From: Rhizobium sp. SG_E_25_P2
Lineage (GTDB): Bacteria; Pseudomonadota; Alphaproteobacteria; Rhizobiales; Rhizobiaceae
Reading direction: 5' to 3'
DNA: 64,000 bases
NCBI RefSeq assembly: GCF_029892285.1
Contig: NZ_JARXVM010000001.1
Span: 62,001 to 126,000 of the forward strand
Within the stretch, counting starts at the first letter, position 1. Every line of letters starts with the position of its first letter. This document shows positions 55,543-64,000 of this stretch, piece after piece. The translations under genes and the position numbers were made by a program. Under the pieces are notes generated by a model. That model was not told the DNA's origin. It did not search any database and saw only the letters and a list, made by a program, of their open reading frames with translations.

Positions 55543-56355
55543 ATGCAGGACGAGATCTTCACATCGATCGATCATCGCAACACGGCAGATGAAGCCGTGC
55601 GGCAGATCGAACTGTTGTTGCTGGACGGCGTCCTGTCGAGCGGCGATCGACTGCCGGGGGAACGGGAACTTTCAGAGCGTCTAGAAATCTCGCGGCCGGT
55701 GTTGCGGGAAGCGTTGAAGACACTGGAAGAACGGGGATTGCTGGTCAGCCGTCATGGCGGCGGCACCTATGTCGCCGATCTCATCGGCCAGATCTTTTCG
55801 CCTGCTGTCTCCGAACTCATCGCCCGGCACGAGCGGCCGACGCGCGACTATCTCGAATATCGCCGGATGCTCGAGGGACATGCCGCCGAGCTCGCGGCCA
55901 AGCGGGCGAGCGAGGCGGATAAAGCGCGTCTCTCCGCCATTCTCGACGGCATGGAAAAAGCGCATGCGGACGGGGATTTTCAGGCCGAGGCCGAACGCGA
56001 CATCGAACTGCATCATGCCATCGGCGAGGCGGCGCACAATATCATCCTCATGCATACGCTGCGCGCCTGTTACAGGCTGTTGAGCCTTGGCATTTTCCAT
56101 CATCGCCGGCTGATCTTCGACCAAGCCGCGGCGCGCGAAAAACTGTTCCGCCAGCACCGCATCCTCGTCGACGCCATAGTGTCCGGCGACGCCAGCGCCG
56201 CGCGCAAGGCCGCCGAGGAGCATATCGATTACGTGGCGGAGACCGCCTCTGAAGCCGCCCGCGCCCATGAGCGCCAGCGCATCGCGGAGATGAGAAATTC
56301 CCAACGCGCCGCCGCCAAGGCGGCTCCCCGCCCTGCAAAAGGAAAAATCGCATGA
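55543..56355 (+). CDS. lldR: FadR/GntR-family regulator, probable L-lactate repressor
   Basis: The 270-aa protein has a GntR winged helix (LPGERELSERLEISRPVLREAL) and a helical FCD effector domain with ligand/metal His and Asp residues (ERDIELHHAIGEAAHN, EHIDYVAE). The lldR name rests on translational coupling to lldD: the ATG of lldD overlaps its stop by 4 bp. The ATG at 55543 is 6 bases after TGAGGA; the ATG at 55537 touches that site. The C-terminal tail is Ala/Lys-rich. Confidence 0.87.
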   Translation: MQDEIFTSIDHRNTADEAVRQIELLLLDGVLSSGDRLPGERELSERLEISRPVLREALKTLEERGLLVSRHGGGTYVADLIGQIFSPAVSELIARHERPTRDYLEYRRMLEGHAAELAAKRASEADKARLSAILDGMEKAHADGDFQAEAERDIELHHAIGEAAHNIILMHTLRACYRLLSLGIFHHRRLIFDQAAAREKLFRQHRILVDAIVSGDASAARKAAEEHIDYVAETASEAARAHERQRIAEMRNSQRAAAKAAPRPAKGKIA

Positions 56356-57494
56356 GCATCGACAAGATCCTCACCATCGCCGAGATGAAGGAAAAGGCGC
56401 GTCGGCGCGTGCCGAAGATGTTTTTCGACTATGCCGACAGCGGCGCCTGGACCGAAGGCACCTATCGCGCCAATGAGAGCGACTTCGAGAAGATCAAGCT
56501 CCGGCAGCGCGTGCTGGTCGACATGACCGGCCGATCGCTCGAAACCACCATGATCGGCCACAAGGTCAAGATGCCGGTGGCGCTCGCGCCCACAGGGCTG
56601 ACCGGCATGCAGCATGCCGATGGCGAAATGCTGGCGGCGCAGGCGGCGGAAGAATTCGGCGTGCCGTTTACGCTGTCGACCATGTCGATCTGCTCGATCG
56701 AGGATGTCGCCTCGGTCACCACCAAACCTTTCTGGTTTCAGCTCTATGTGATGCGCGACCGTGAATTCGTGGAAAACCTGATCAACCGCGCCAAGGCCGC
56801 TAAATGCTCGGCGCTGGTGCTGACGCTCGATCTGCAGATTCTCGGCCAGCGCCATAAGGACCTGCGCAACGGCCTGTCCGCGCCGCCGAAATTCACACCG
56901 AAGCATATCTATCAAATGGCCACACGGCCGTTCTGGTGCCTGGACATGCTGAAAACCCAGCGTCGGACTTTCCGCAATATCGCCGGCCACGCCAAGAATG
57001 TCTCCGACCTTTCGTCCCTGTCGTCCTGGACGGCGGAACAGTTCGATCCGCGCTTATCCTGGAAGGATGTGGCCTGGATCAAGGAAAAGTGGGGCGGCAA
57101 GCTGATCCTCAAGGGCATCCTGGATGAGGAAGACGCCCGCGCCGCCGCCGATTCGGGCGCTGACGCCTTGATTGTTTCCAACCACGGCGGCCGTCAGCTC
57201 GACGGCGCGCATTCCTCCATCGCCATGCTGCCGCGCATCGTCGACGCCGTCGGCGACAGGATCGAAGTGCATATGGATGGCGGCGTGCGCTCTGGCCAGG
57301 ACGTGCTGAAGGCCGTGGCGCTCGGCGCCCGCGGCGTCTATATCGGCCGCCCCTTCCTCTATGGCTTGGGCGCGGGCGGTCGGGCCGGCGTGCGCCGCGT
57401 GCTCGACATTCTGCACAAAGAGATGGACGTGACCATGGCGCTCTGCGGAAAGCGGCAGGTGTCGGAACTCGATCGCAGCGTCCTGGCAGCCTGA
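56352..57494 (+). CDS. lldD: L-lactate dehydrogenase (FMN-dependent)
   Basis: LldD oxidises L-lactate to pyruvate and passes electrons to quinone at the inner membrane. The 380-aa protein is an FMN alpha-hydroxyacid oxidase with the active-site motif SNHGGRQLDG (catalytic His), RRRVPKMFFDYADSG at the start and MDGGVRSGQDVLKAVALGA for FMN phosphate. It is coupled to lldR. No lldP permease gene is adjacent. A hairpin follows the gene. Confidence 0.94.
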   Translation: MSIDKILTIAEMKEKARRRVPKMFFDYADSGAWTEGTYRANESDFEKIKLRQRVLVDMTGRSLETTMIGHKVKMPVALAPTGLTGMQHADGEMLAAQAAEEFGVPFTLSTMSICSIEDVASVTTKPFWFQLYVMRDREFVENLINRAKAAKCSALVLTLDLQILGQRHKDLRNGLSAPPKFTPKHIYQMATRPFWCLDMLKTQRRTFRNIAGHAKNVSDLSSLSSWTAEQFDPRLSWKDVAWIKEKWGGKLILKGILDEEDARAAADSGADALIVSNHGGRQLDGAHSSIAMLPRIVDAVGDRIEVHMDGGVRSGQDVLKAVALGARGVYIGRPFLYGLGAGGRAGVRRVLDILHKEMDVTMALCGKRQVSELDRSVLAA

Positions 57495-57514
57495 AACATT
57501 TATTACAAATCAAA

Positions 57515-57541
57515 TGCCGGCATCATAAGATGAAGCCGGCA
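57515..57541 (+). terminator. Hairpin after lldD
   Basis: TGCCGGC pairs with GCCGGCA over a 13-base loop that itself contains ATCAT/ATGA pairing. It begins 21 bases after the lldD stop codon. No long T run follows, so strength is uncertain. Confidence 0.6.
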
Positions 57542-57625
57542 ATCGCCTTCACGCCGCGGGAACATAATATTGCCTTCGTGGTTCCGTAGCACCGGTTTGA
57601 CCATTACAGACAAAAAAATCTGTGA

Positions 57626-57687
57626 AACAGCGTTTTCAGAACATACCTATGTCGACCTACGTCGCCAATGTTTGACGAAACGCTGTT
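57626..57687. promoter_or_regulatory. Long-range inverted repeat upstream of the Nudix gene
   Basis: AACAGCGTTT (57626-57635) and AAACGCTGTT (57678-57687) are perfect 10-bp inverted repeats 42 bases apart, ending 12 bases before the Nudix start. Just before them ACAGA/TCTGT frame a run of seven A residues. This could be a regulatory or leader structure. Confidence 0.45.
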
Positions 57688-57699
57688 AAGCTGTTTCCA

Positions 57700-58212
57700 A
57701 TGTCTTTACCGATTCGAACTGGAGGTTCCCATCCGTTGACGATCCTGTCAGGCATCGCCCAGTCGATGCAACTCATGCTTCGCCGTCCGCAGCGCCGGCA
57801 ATATGCCGCGCTTTGCTATCGCGATACGCCGGGCGGCGAGCTTGAAATTCTGCTTCTGACAAGCCGAGATACGGGGCGGTGGGTCATCCCCAAAGGTTGG
57901 CCAATGGGCGCAAAGGCCGGCCAAGACGTGGCCAGACAGGAAGCGCTTGAGGAAGCGGGCGTGACCGGCGACGCCAGCAGCGTCCCGCTTGGGGTCTACA
58001 GCTATCAAAAACGCATGCAGGACGACTTTTCGGTGCCCTGCGGCGTAGAGGTCTATCCGATGCGGGTGACCGGCTTTGTCGACAGTTTCAAGGAGAAGGG
58101 CAAACGCCAGCTTGAATGGGTCTCCCCGTCCGAAGCCGCGACCCGCGTGGCGGAGCCCGAACTCAAGGATCTCATCCTGCGTTTTGCCGCATCCCGCCCA
58201 CCCTCGGCCTGA
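57700..58212 (+). CDS. Nudix hydrolase (DIPP-like)
   Basis: The 170-aa protein has a Nudix fold, acting on nucleoside-diphosphate or inositol pyrophosphate substrates. The Nudix box appears as WVIPKGWPMG with QEALEEAG at residues 80-87, where the canonical RE is QE, a form seen in the diphosphoinositol-polyphosphate hydrolase-like group. The ribosome site is weak at 57700; a start at 57766 (MQLMLRR) would remove 22 residues. The gene may be co-transcribed with the phosphate transporter 72 bp downstream. Confidence 0.87.
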   Translation: MSLPIRTGGSHPLTILSGIAQSMQLMLRRPQRRQYAALCYRDTPGGELEILLLTSRDTGRWVIPKGWPMGAKAGQDVARQEALEEAGVTGDASSVPLGVYSYQKRMQDDFSVPCGVEVYPMRVTGFVDSFKEKGKRQLEWVSPSEAATRVAEPELKDLILRFAASRPPSA

Positions 58213-58284
58213 GAGGTCATCATCACGCAAGCGCGGTGACGCATTGTCGGCATCCGGGCATGATCAAGCTTCAGGGCATCTGGG

Positions 58285-59817
58285 ATGGCGAAATCACCCT
58301 ATACCGAGCCGACGCTCGACAAGGATCTCCACAAGATCGGCATGATGGAGAGCGCCGCGCAATTCGTGATGAACCGCGCCGCAGCGCCTGCATTCGCCCT
58401 CGTCTTCATCATCTGTGCGGCCAGCGCCGCTATCACCATGTCCGCGAGCAGCGGCGGCATGCTGTTTATTGCGGTCGCGTCGGTTATGGCGGCCTATATG
58501 GCCATGAATATCGGCGCCAATGACGTAACGAATAATGTCGGAGCGGCTGTCGGCGCGAGGGCGATTTCGCTACGGAACGCTCTCATACTGGCGGCCCTTT
58601 GCGAAATTGCCGGCGCTTTCCTCGCCGGCGACCGGGTGGTGGCGACGATCAAGGATGGCATCATCAACACGCGGCTGACGCCCGACCCGGACATGATCAT
58701 CGTCATCATGGTCAGTGCGCTCTTCGCTGCAGCCGCCTGGATCAACATCGCCACATGGCTGAACGCGCCGGTGTCCACCACTCATTCCATCGTCGGCGGC
58801 ATCATGGGCGCGGGCGCAGCAATCGCGGGCGCAGGCGCGGTGGATTGGACGCAGCTTGCGGAAATTTCTGCGGGATGGCTGTTTTCCCCGATTGCCGGGG
58901 GGATTATTGCCATAGCCTTTTTGTGGTTCATCCAGACCGCCATTCTTTATGCGCAGGATCGACTCGGCGCGGCGATGCGCTGGGTGCCGTTCCTGCTCGC
59001 GGTGATGAGCGGCGCTTTCGTGAGCTATCTGCTGCTGCTCGGCTTTGACGGCGGAATCGACCTCACCGCCTGGCAGGCTATCGCCATCGGAACCGTGATC
59101 GGCCTGATCGGCTACATCCCCTTTCGGCGCGCGGTCGCCCGTCAATCCGCCGCGCTCGATGCGGCAGATCCATCGATCAAGTCGCTATTTCGTACGCCAC
59201 TGGTCTTTTCGGCGGCGTTGCTGTCCTTCGCCCATGGCGCCAATGACGTTTCCAATGCCATCGGGCCGCTTTTCGCGGTGGTCGAGGCGTCAGGCATCCA
59301 GTCCGTGACAGCCAATCAGGATGCGCCTTTCTGGGTGATGGCGCTCGGCGCCTTCGGCATCTCCATCGGGCTGCTGCTGTTTGGGCCCCGCCTTATCCGC
59401 ATTGTCGGCAGCCAGATCACCAAGCTCAATCCGATCAGGGCCTTTTGCGTCGCGCTGTCGGCGGCGCTGACGGTCATCGTCGCGTCCGCGCTCGGTCTTC
59501 CCGTCAGCTCGACGCATATCGCCGTCGGCTCCGTCTTCGGGGTCGGCCTGTTTCGCGAATGGCATGTGGCGCATTCCTCGCAGCGACGGCTCTATATCGA
59601 AGCCAAGGCGCTGAAGGGAGACAAAAAAGCAGCGCGCGAACTCATGGCGTCGCGGGATGCGTCGAAGGCGGCGACACAGGCTGTGGACAACACTTACCGC
59701 TATCTGGTGCGCCGGTCCTATCTGTTGTCCATCCTTGCCGCATGGGTGGTGACGGCCCCCGTTTCCGGAGCGCTCGCAGCCGGAATCGCCACCGCCCTCC
59801 ATAGATTTGTCCAGTGA
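58285..59817 (+). CDS. pit: Inorganic phosphate transporter, PiT family
   Basis: The 510-aa inner-membrane protein imports phosphate, usually as a metal-phosphate complex with protons. The two PHO4 signature repeats are [17 protein letters not shown] at residue 77 and [13 protein letters not shown] at residue 318. A basic C-terminal loop ([21 protein letters not shown]) precedes the last helices. It is 7 bases upstream of rsmE, so both are probably in one operon. Confidence 0.93.
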   Translation: MAKSPYTEPTLDKDLHKIGMMESAAQFVMNRAAAPAFALVFIICAASAAITMSASSGGMLFIAVASVMAAYMAMNIGANDVTNNVGAAVGARAISLRNALILAALCEIAGAFLAGDRVVATIKDGIINTRLTPDPDMIIVIMVSALFAAAAWINIATWLNAPVSTTHSIVGGIMGAGAAIAGAGAVDWTQLAEISAGWLFSPIAGGIIAIAFLWFIQTAILYAQDRLGAAMRWVPFLLAVMSGAFVSYLLLLGFDGGIDLTAWQAIAIGTVIGLIGYIPFRRAVARQSAALDAADPSIKSLFRTPLVFSAALLSFAHGANDVSNAIGPLFAVVEASGIQSVTANQDAPFWVMALGAFGISIGLLLFGPRLIRIVGSQITKLNPIRAFCVALSAALTVIVASALGLPVSSTHIAVGSVFGVGLFREWHVAHSSQRRLYIEAKALKGDKKAARELMASRDASKAATQAVDNTYRYLVRRSYLLSILAAWVVTAPVSGALAAGIATALHRFVQ

Positions 59818-59824
59818 GGCTTCG

Positions 59825-60562
59825 ATGCGCGCCAATTTTCGAATGCAACGTCTGTATCTTGACGCGCCGATCTCGGCAAACGGGCCAATCCAGGCGACAG
59901 ACGAGCAGGTCAACTACCTCGCCAATGTACTGAGATTGCAAGAGGCCGCGGAAATCCTGATCTTCAACGGATTTGACGGCGAATGGAAGGCGCGGCTCGC
60001 TTTTCAGAGCCGCAAGAAGATCCAGATCATCCCCGAGGAACTCACCCGGCCGCAACCGGAGCAACCGGACCTCCACTATCTCTTCGCGCCGCTGAAGGTC
60101 GGTCGGCTCGACTATCTGATCCAGAAATCGGTGGAGATGGGCGCGGGCGTTATCCAGCCAGTGATGACCCAACATGTCCAAGGCAAGATCACGTCGCTCG
60201 ATCGCCTGAAGGCCAACGCGGTCGAGGCCGCCGAACAGTGCGGCATTTTGGCTATCCCCGAGGTGCGCGAACCCATAAAGCTCGCCACACTCCTTGAGAC
60301 ATGGCCGCCCGATCGCCGTATCATCTATTGCGACGAGGGCGCCGACACGAACAATCCGCTTGACGCGCTCAGAGCAGTAACCGAGAAGAAACTCGCTCTG
60401 CTGATAGGACCGGAAGGCGGGTTTTCCGAAGAAGAGCAACGCCTTCTGCGCGGCCTTGAATTTGTGACGCCGATTCCGCTCGGCCCACGGATCCTGCGCG
60501 CGGACACTGCCGCAGTCGCGGCTTTCGCCGTGATCCAGGCGGTGATCGGCGACTGGCGCTGA
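59825..60562 (+). CDS. rsmE: 16S rRNA (uracil(1498)-N(3))-methyltransferase
   Basis: RsmE methylates U1498 in helix 44 of 16S rRNA. The 245-aa protein opens with [13 protein letters not shown], an N-terminal PUA-like domain. The SPOUT methyltransferase follows, with the knotted SAM-binding signature [13 protein letters not shown] and [12 protein letters not shown]. The ATG at 59825 is preferred to an upstream one at 59807 because GAGG lies upstream and it fits the family start. Confidence 0.95.
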   Translation: MRANFRMQRLYLDAPISANGPIQATDEQVNYLANVLRLQEAAEILIFNGFDGEWKARLAFQSRKKIQIIPEELTRPQPEQPDLHYLFAPLKVGRLDYLIQKSVEMGAGVIQPVMTQHVQGKITSLDRLKANAVEAAEQCGILAIPEVREPIKLATLLETWPPDRRIIYCDEGADTNNPLDALRAVTEKKLALLIGPEGGFSEEEQRLLRGLEFVTPIPLGPRILRADTAAVAAFAVIQAVIGDWR

Positions 60563-60680
60563 TCAAAAAATCTGAACCAGCCTTTCATCCTTTTTGCTTG
60601 CAAAACCTATAAAGACAGGTCAAGCACTCTGCCCGACGGCGTGCGGGCGACCGTCAATTTCATCTGCAGAAGAAGCTCAT

Positions 60681-62054
60681 ATGGCGCGCGACACCACGGA
60701 CGACACTCTTGTCACTTCGATCGACGACCTGACGGCGCATATCGCGGCCGGTGAGAAACCCGAAAGCGCCTTCCGGCTCGGAACGGAACACGAAAAATTT
60801 GTGTTCTACACGAAGGACAACAGCCCCGTTCCCTATGAAGGCGAGACTGGCATCAAGGCTATCCTTGAGATCATGCGCGGTCGGCTCGGCTGGGATGCGA
60901 TTATTGATGCGGGCAACATCATCGGCCTCGCCTCTCCAGACGGCATGGGCGCGATTTCGCTCGAACCCGGCGGCCAGTTCGAACTGTCCGGCGCGCCACT
61001 TTCCACGCTGCATGAAACCGCTGAGGAAACGCGCGGTCATCTGGATCTGATGCGCGACATCGCCGGACCGATGGGCATCGGCTTCCTGGGTCTTGGCGGC
61101 AGCCCGAAATGGAGTTGGGACGAAACACCGAAAATGCCGAAGTCGCGCTATGGCATCATGTCGCGCTACATGCCAAAGGTTGGAACACGCGGCCTGGACA
61201 TGATGTATCGCACCTGCACAATCCAGGTGAACCTCGATTTCTCCTCAGAAGACGACATGCGCCGCAAGATGCAGGTCGGCCTCAAGCTGCAGTCGCTGGC
61301 CACAGCGCTGTTTGCCGCCTCTCCATTCACCGAAGGCAAGCCGAACGGACTGACTTCCTGGCGCGGCGACATCTGGCGCGACACCGACAACGCTCGCGCC
61401 GGTCTGCTGCCCTTCGCCTTTTCGGAAGAATTCGGCTATCGCGACTATGTGGAATGGGCGCTCGACACGCCAATGTATTTCGTCGTGCGGGACGGCGTCT
61501 ATCACGACTGTACTCACGTCACGTTCCGCCAGTTCATGGCCGGAGCGCTCAAAGGGGACTTGTCGGACTGGCGCGCGAATATTGGCGATTGGACCAATCA
61601 CCTTTCGACGCTGTTTCCCGATGTCCGGCTCAAGCGCTTCCTGGAAATGCGCGGGGCCGATTGCGGTCCGGAAAGCCATATCAACGCGCTGCCCGCCTTC
61701 TGGGTCGGGCTGCTCTACGATACGGGCGCGCTTGAGGACGCCGTGCAATTGACCCGCGACTGGAGTTTCCAGGCTGTCCAGGACGCCCGGGACGCCGCGC
61801 CCCGGCTTGGCCTCGACGCGATGTTGGGTGCGAGAACCCTCGGCGACATCGCCCGCGATGCGCTCGACATTTCTCGCAAGGGCCTCAAGGCGCGCCGCGT
61901 GTTGAACGCGGACGGGGCGGATGAAAGCATCTATCTTGCGCCGCTCGAAGACATCGTCTCAAACCGGACGACGCTGGCCGATGCGTTGCTGTCGCGGTTC
62001 GAGGGGGACTGGAAGGGATCGGTCGACCCTGTGTTCTCGGAATACCGCTACTGA
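60681..62054 (+). CDS. gshA: Glutamate-cysteine ligase
   Basis: GshA makes gamma-glutamylcysteine, the first step to glutathione. The 457-aa protein is of the alphaproteobacterial/plant GCS2 type, with FRLGTEHEKF, EPGGQFELSGAPL and MYRTCTIQVNLDFSSE motifs. The frame runs back to 60594 but the ATG at 60681 starts MARDTTDDT and fits the family. It follows rsmE by 118 bp, an arrangement known in rhizobia. No gshB is nearby. Confidence 0.95.
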   Translation: MARDTTDDTLVTSIDDLTAHIAAGEKPESAFRLGTEHEKFVFYTKDNSPVPYEGETGIKAILEIMRGRLGWDAIIDAGNIIGLASPDGMGAISLEPGGQFELSGAPLSTLHETAEETRGHLDLMRDIAGPMGIGFLGLGGSPKWSWDETPKMPKSRYGIMSRYMPKVGTRGLDMMYRTCTIQVNLDFSSEDDMRRKMQVGLKLQSLATALFAASPFTEGKPNGLTSWRGDIWRDTDNARAGLLPFAFSEEFGYRDYVEWALDTPMYFVVRDGVYHDCTHVTFRQFMAGALKGDLSDWRANIGDWTNHLSTLFPDVRLKRFLEMRGADCGPESHINALPAFWVGLLYDTGALEDAVQLTRDWSFQAVQDARDAAPRLGLDAMLGARTLGDIARDALDISRKGLKARRVLNADGADESIYLAPLEDIVSNRTTLADALLSRFEGDWKGSVDPVFSEYRY

Positions 62055-62149
62055 GGGGATCACCTGCCCCGCCTTTCCTGTTTCAAGAACGCGAATCCGC
62101 GCTATAGTGGTTGAGACGCATAGCGCTTCGCTTTCTTGAAAGGACTATC

Positions 62150-62977
62150 ATGCTGCCTTTGTTCGACCTGATGATGAATGCCCAGAATGGTCAGGGGACG
62201 GAGGCGATGGCCCGGCAGTTCGGGCTGGCGCAGGAACAGATGCAAAAAGCGATGACGGCGCTGATGCCGGCGTTTTCGTCCGGCTTCAAACGGAGCGCCG
62301 CCAACCCCTATGATTTCACGACGCTCCTCCAGTCGGCCATGTCAGGCGAGTATGTGAAATATTTCGAGGATATGAGTTCGGCATTCACGCCGAAGGGGGT
62401 TGCGGACGGCAATGCGATTCTGGGCCAACTGTTCGGCTCCAAGGACGTGTCGCGCGCCATCGCCGACCAAGCCGCGCAAATGTCCGGCATCGGCCAGGAA
62501 GTTCTCAAGCAGATGATGCCGATAATGGCCAACGCCATGGTGGGCGGCTTTCTCCGGCAGATGGCCGAACAGTTCCGCGCCGCCGGCGACGCGATCACCG
62601 CTGGCAACGGCGCGAAATTGATGGAGCCCTGGCTGCAGGCCTCGGGGATGGTGAACAAGCCTGCCCCCGCGACCAGTTTTCAGAATCCATTTCTGGACGC
62701 CATGCAGGCCATGATGACGCCGCCCGTTCCCAAGCAAGAAAAACCAGCCGATCCCTTCGCCGCCAATCCGTTCATGCAGATGCTGGGCGCGATGAACACG
62801 GCCATGACGCCACAACAGGCAAAATCAATGGCGCCCGACGCTAGCGGCGCCGATGCCTATGGCAGCTTTTTCAACCAGATGTTCGAGAGCGGCATCGAGG
62901 TCCAGAAAGCCTATCAGAACAACCTCGATTCCATCCTCAACAGCTACTTCTCCGGCGCCAAGCCCAAGGTGGACTGA
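62150..62977 (+). CDS. DUF937 domain-containing protein
   Basis: The 275-aa protein is methionine-, glutamine- and alanine-rich. The DUF937 core (about 80-150: GNAILGQLFGSKDVSRAIADQ, then MSGIGQEVLKQMMPIMAN) is present, with a variable C terminus of low complexity. AAGGA lies 7 bases before the ATG at 62150. Function is unknown; an outer structural role has been suggested for the family only by inference. Confidence 0.85.
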   Translation: MLPLFDLMMNAQNGQGTEAMARQFGLAQEQMQKAMTALMPAFSSGFKRSAANPYDFTTLLQSAMSGEYVKYFEDMSSAFTPKGVADGNAILGQLFGSKDVSRAIADQAAQMSGIGQEVLKQMMPIMANAMVGGFLRQMAEQFRAAGDAITAGNGAKLMEPWLQASGMVNKPAPATSFQNPFLDAMQAMMTPPVPKQEKPADPFAANPFMQMLGAMNTAMTPQQAKSMAPDASGADAYGSFFNQMFESGIEVQKAYQNNLDSILNSYFSGAKPKVD

Positions 62978-63196
62978 CGCTGACTGGGCGGGGTGTGGAC
63001 AATGTCCCGTATTGGCGCAAACCCCGCCACGCAGCCATTCCTAAATTGCAGTGCACCCCAGCGCTTTGCGCATGGCTCCATGCCCCAAATACCTATGCAT
63101 ATTGAGAAGTGTTAAAAAATTCTTCTGCATTGCAGGGCTTTTAGGGAACTACGCCACATTTTCGCGCGTTTGATGGTCTGAATCGGAGCAGAGCGG

Positions 63197-63220
63197 GTTG
63201 ATTTCACTTGGATAATCAAC
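63197..63220. promoter_or_regulatory. Perfect dyad upstream of sugar transferase gene
   Basis: GTTGATT and AATCAAC are perfect 7-bp arms 10 bases apart, about 95 bases before the next start codon. The 337-bp gap 62978-63314 has no gene; it is AT-rich in the middle and also holds AGAAG/CTTCT arms at 63105-63126. This is a candidate operator or promoter region for polysaccharide synthesis. Confidence 0.5.
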
Positions 63221-63314
63221 CTTACGACAATGTTAATCCCAGGTGACAATCACGGCCGATTGGTTTAACGCTTTGGCATCCCGTGATCAGGCGCCTCTCA
63301 TTCAGGTTATCAGT

Positions 63315-64000
63315 ATGAATCCTGGAACACTCAGCACGACCCTGCCCCTTCGCAGCACGACGGCAATGCCGGGCGCATCGGCCGAATTGGACGCGATTTC
63401 GGCGTCGCGCGGGTCCAGCTGGATTCATGCGGCCCTCGACAAACCGTTTCAATTTGCGCTCAAGCGCGGCATGGATATCGGCGTGTCCGGGTTGGCGCTT
63501 CTGGTGCTGCTTCCGTTCTTTCTGATGATCGCGGCAGCGATCGTGATCGAGAATCGCGGTCCGGTCTTCTTCAGCCAGCAACGTTGGGGTCGCGGCGGCA
63601 AGCTGATCCGCATTTACAAATTCCGCTCGATGCGCAGCGATATGTGCGATGTGAGCGGCGTACGGCAAACAACCGAGAATGATCCTCGCGTGACGCGCAT
63701 GGGCGCGTTCCTGCGGAAGACAAATCTTGATGAGTTACCGCAACTGATCAATATTCTGCTTGGCGACATGTCGCTCGTCGGCCCGCGTTGCCATGTTCCT
63801 CAGATGCTGGCGGCTGGCGTGCTTTATGAAGAACTGGTGCGTGATTATCATATCCGTCACCTCGTTCGTCCCGGCCTGACAGGCCTTGCGCAGATGAACG
63901 GCTATCGCGGCCCCACCAACACCGAAGAAGCCGCACGCGGTCGCGTCGCCCACGATATCGAATATATCAAGTCCTTCTCCATCGTGCAGGACATCCGCAT
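63315..64000 (+). CDS. Sugar transferase (ExoY-like), 3' truncated by window edge
   Basis: Only the first 228 codons lie in the window and no stop is reached. The protein begins with a polar stretch, then one membrane helix (about 54-78) leading into the bacterial sugar transferase domain: [25 protein letters not shown], read as FFSQQRWG and IYKFRSM, then [25 protein letters not shown]. These enzymes start exopolysaccharide or O-antigen repeats by loading a sugar phosphate on undecaprenyl phosphate. The gene was found by reading the frame from the ATG at 63315. ExoY (galactose) is likely in rhizobia but the sugar cannot be told. Confidence 0.88.
   Translation, partial: MNPGTLSTTLPLRSTTAMPGASAELDAISASRGSSWIHAALDKPFQFALKRGMDIGVSGLALLVLLPFFLMIAAAIVIENRGPVFFSQQRWGRGGKLIRIYKFRSMRSDMCDVSGVRQTTENDPRVTRMGAFLRKTNLDELPQLINILLGDMSLVGPRCHVPQMLAAGVLYEELVRDYHIRHLVRPGLTGLAQMNGYRGPTNTEEAARGRVAHDIEYIKSFSIVQDIR

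Noticed and set aside
62978-63314. Hidden tRNA or small RNA gene
   Set aside because: I saw no cloverleaf or strong terminator; only a dyad is supported.

Overview
The window looks like a chromosomal segment from an alphaproteobacterium of the order Hyphomicrobiales (Rhizobiales). Support comes from the high-GC coding style, the short HisG plus HisZ pair, the DUF2093/lpxK/waaA/DUF4170/cysQ/pmbA neighbourhood, the TIGR01459-type HAD hydrolase next to ribF, a RIME-like double palindrome, and the rhizobial types of gshA, rsmE and exoY-like sugar transferase. I cannot name the genus. No rRNA, tRNA, CRISPR, prophage or insertion sequence was seen. ileS is cut by the left edge and a sugar transferase by the right edge.

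Layout. 1-7.4 kb: ileS end, a lipoprotein, a membrane diguanylate cyclase, tadA, rluB with a very long basic tail, rsmD, a patatin-like lipase and mscL. 7.6-11.1 kb: a large hybrid histidine kinase fused to a sodium/solute symporter module. 11.1-19 kb: mutL, then a minus-strand lipid A/LPS block (lpxK, HAD hydrolase, waaA, DUF4170) with cysQ and pmbA. 19.1-24.2 kb: a Kef-type antiporter, a kinase-less PAS/receiver protein and a GGDEF-EAL protein. 24.2-28.1 kb: a LysR regulator divergent from an MttB-like methyltransferase, followed by an aminotransferase. 28.2-33.6 kb: HAD hydrolase, ribF, two glycosyltransferases and a radical SAM/SPASM protein. 33.7-37.3 kb: hisG, hisZ, hisS. 37.4-38.4 kb: three tandem copies of an unassigned module. 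38.5-45.1 kb: a methyltransferase-like protein, MOSC, HD, DUF2339, recO and tag. 45.3-47.7 kb: two L,D-transpeptidases and an outer-membrane barrel. 47.7-57.5 kb: glcF-glcE-glcD with a divergent LysR gene, DUF6880 and DUF3422 genes, then lldR-lldD. 57.7-64 kb: Nudix, Pit transporter, rsmE, gshA, DUF937 and the sugar transferase.

How the genes fit together. The envelope theme is strong (lpxK, waaA, DUF4170, L,D-transpeptidases, outer-membrane barrel, sugar transferases). There are two separate 2-hydroxyacid oxidation loci (glycolate and L-lactate), each beside its own regulator, and two cyclic-di-GMP proteins plus a symporter-linked two-component sensor.

The most unusual feature is the block at about 37452-38390 on the minus strand upstream of hisS. 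Three copies with a period near 344 bp each carry a structured leader with small hairpins, a strong Shine-Dalgarno site, a 29-codon ORF for a cationic peptide, and a hairpin just after the stop codon. I do not recognise this family. A second oddity is an AT-richer segment inside hisS (36421-36720), which suggests replacement or insertion within an essential gene.
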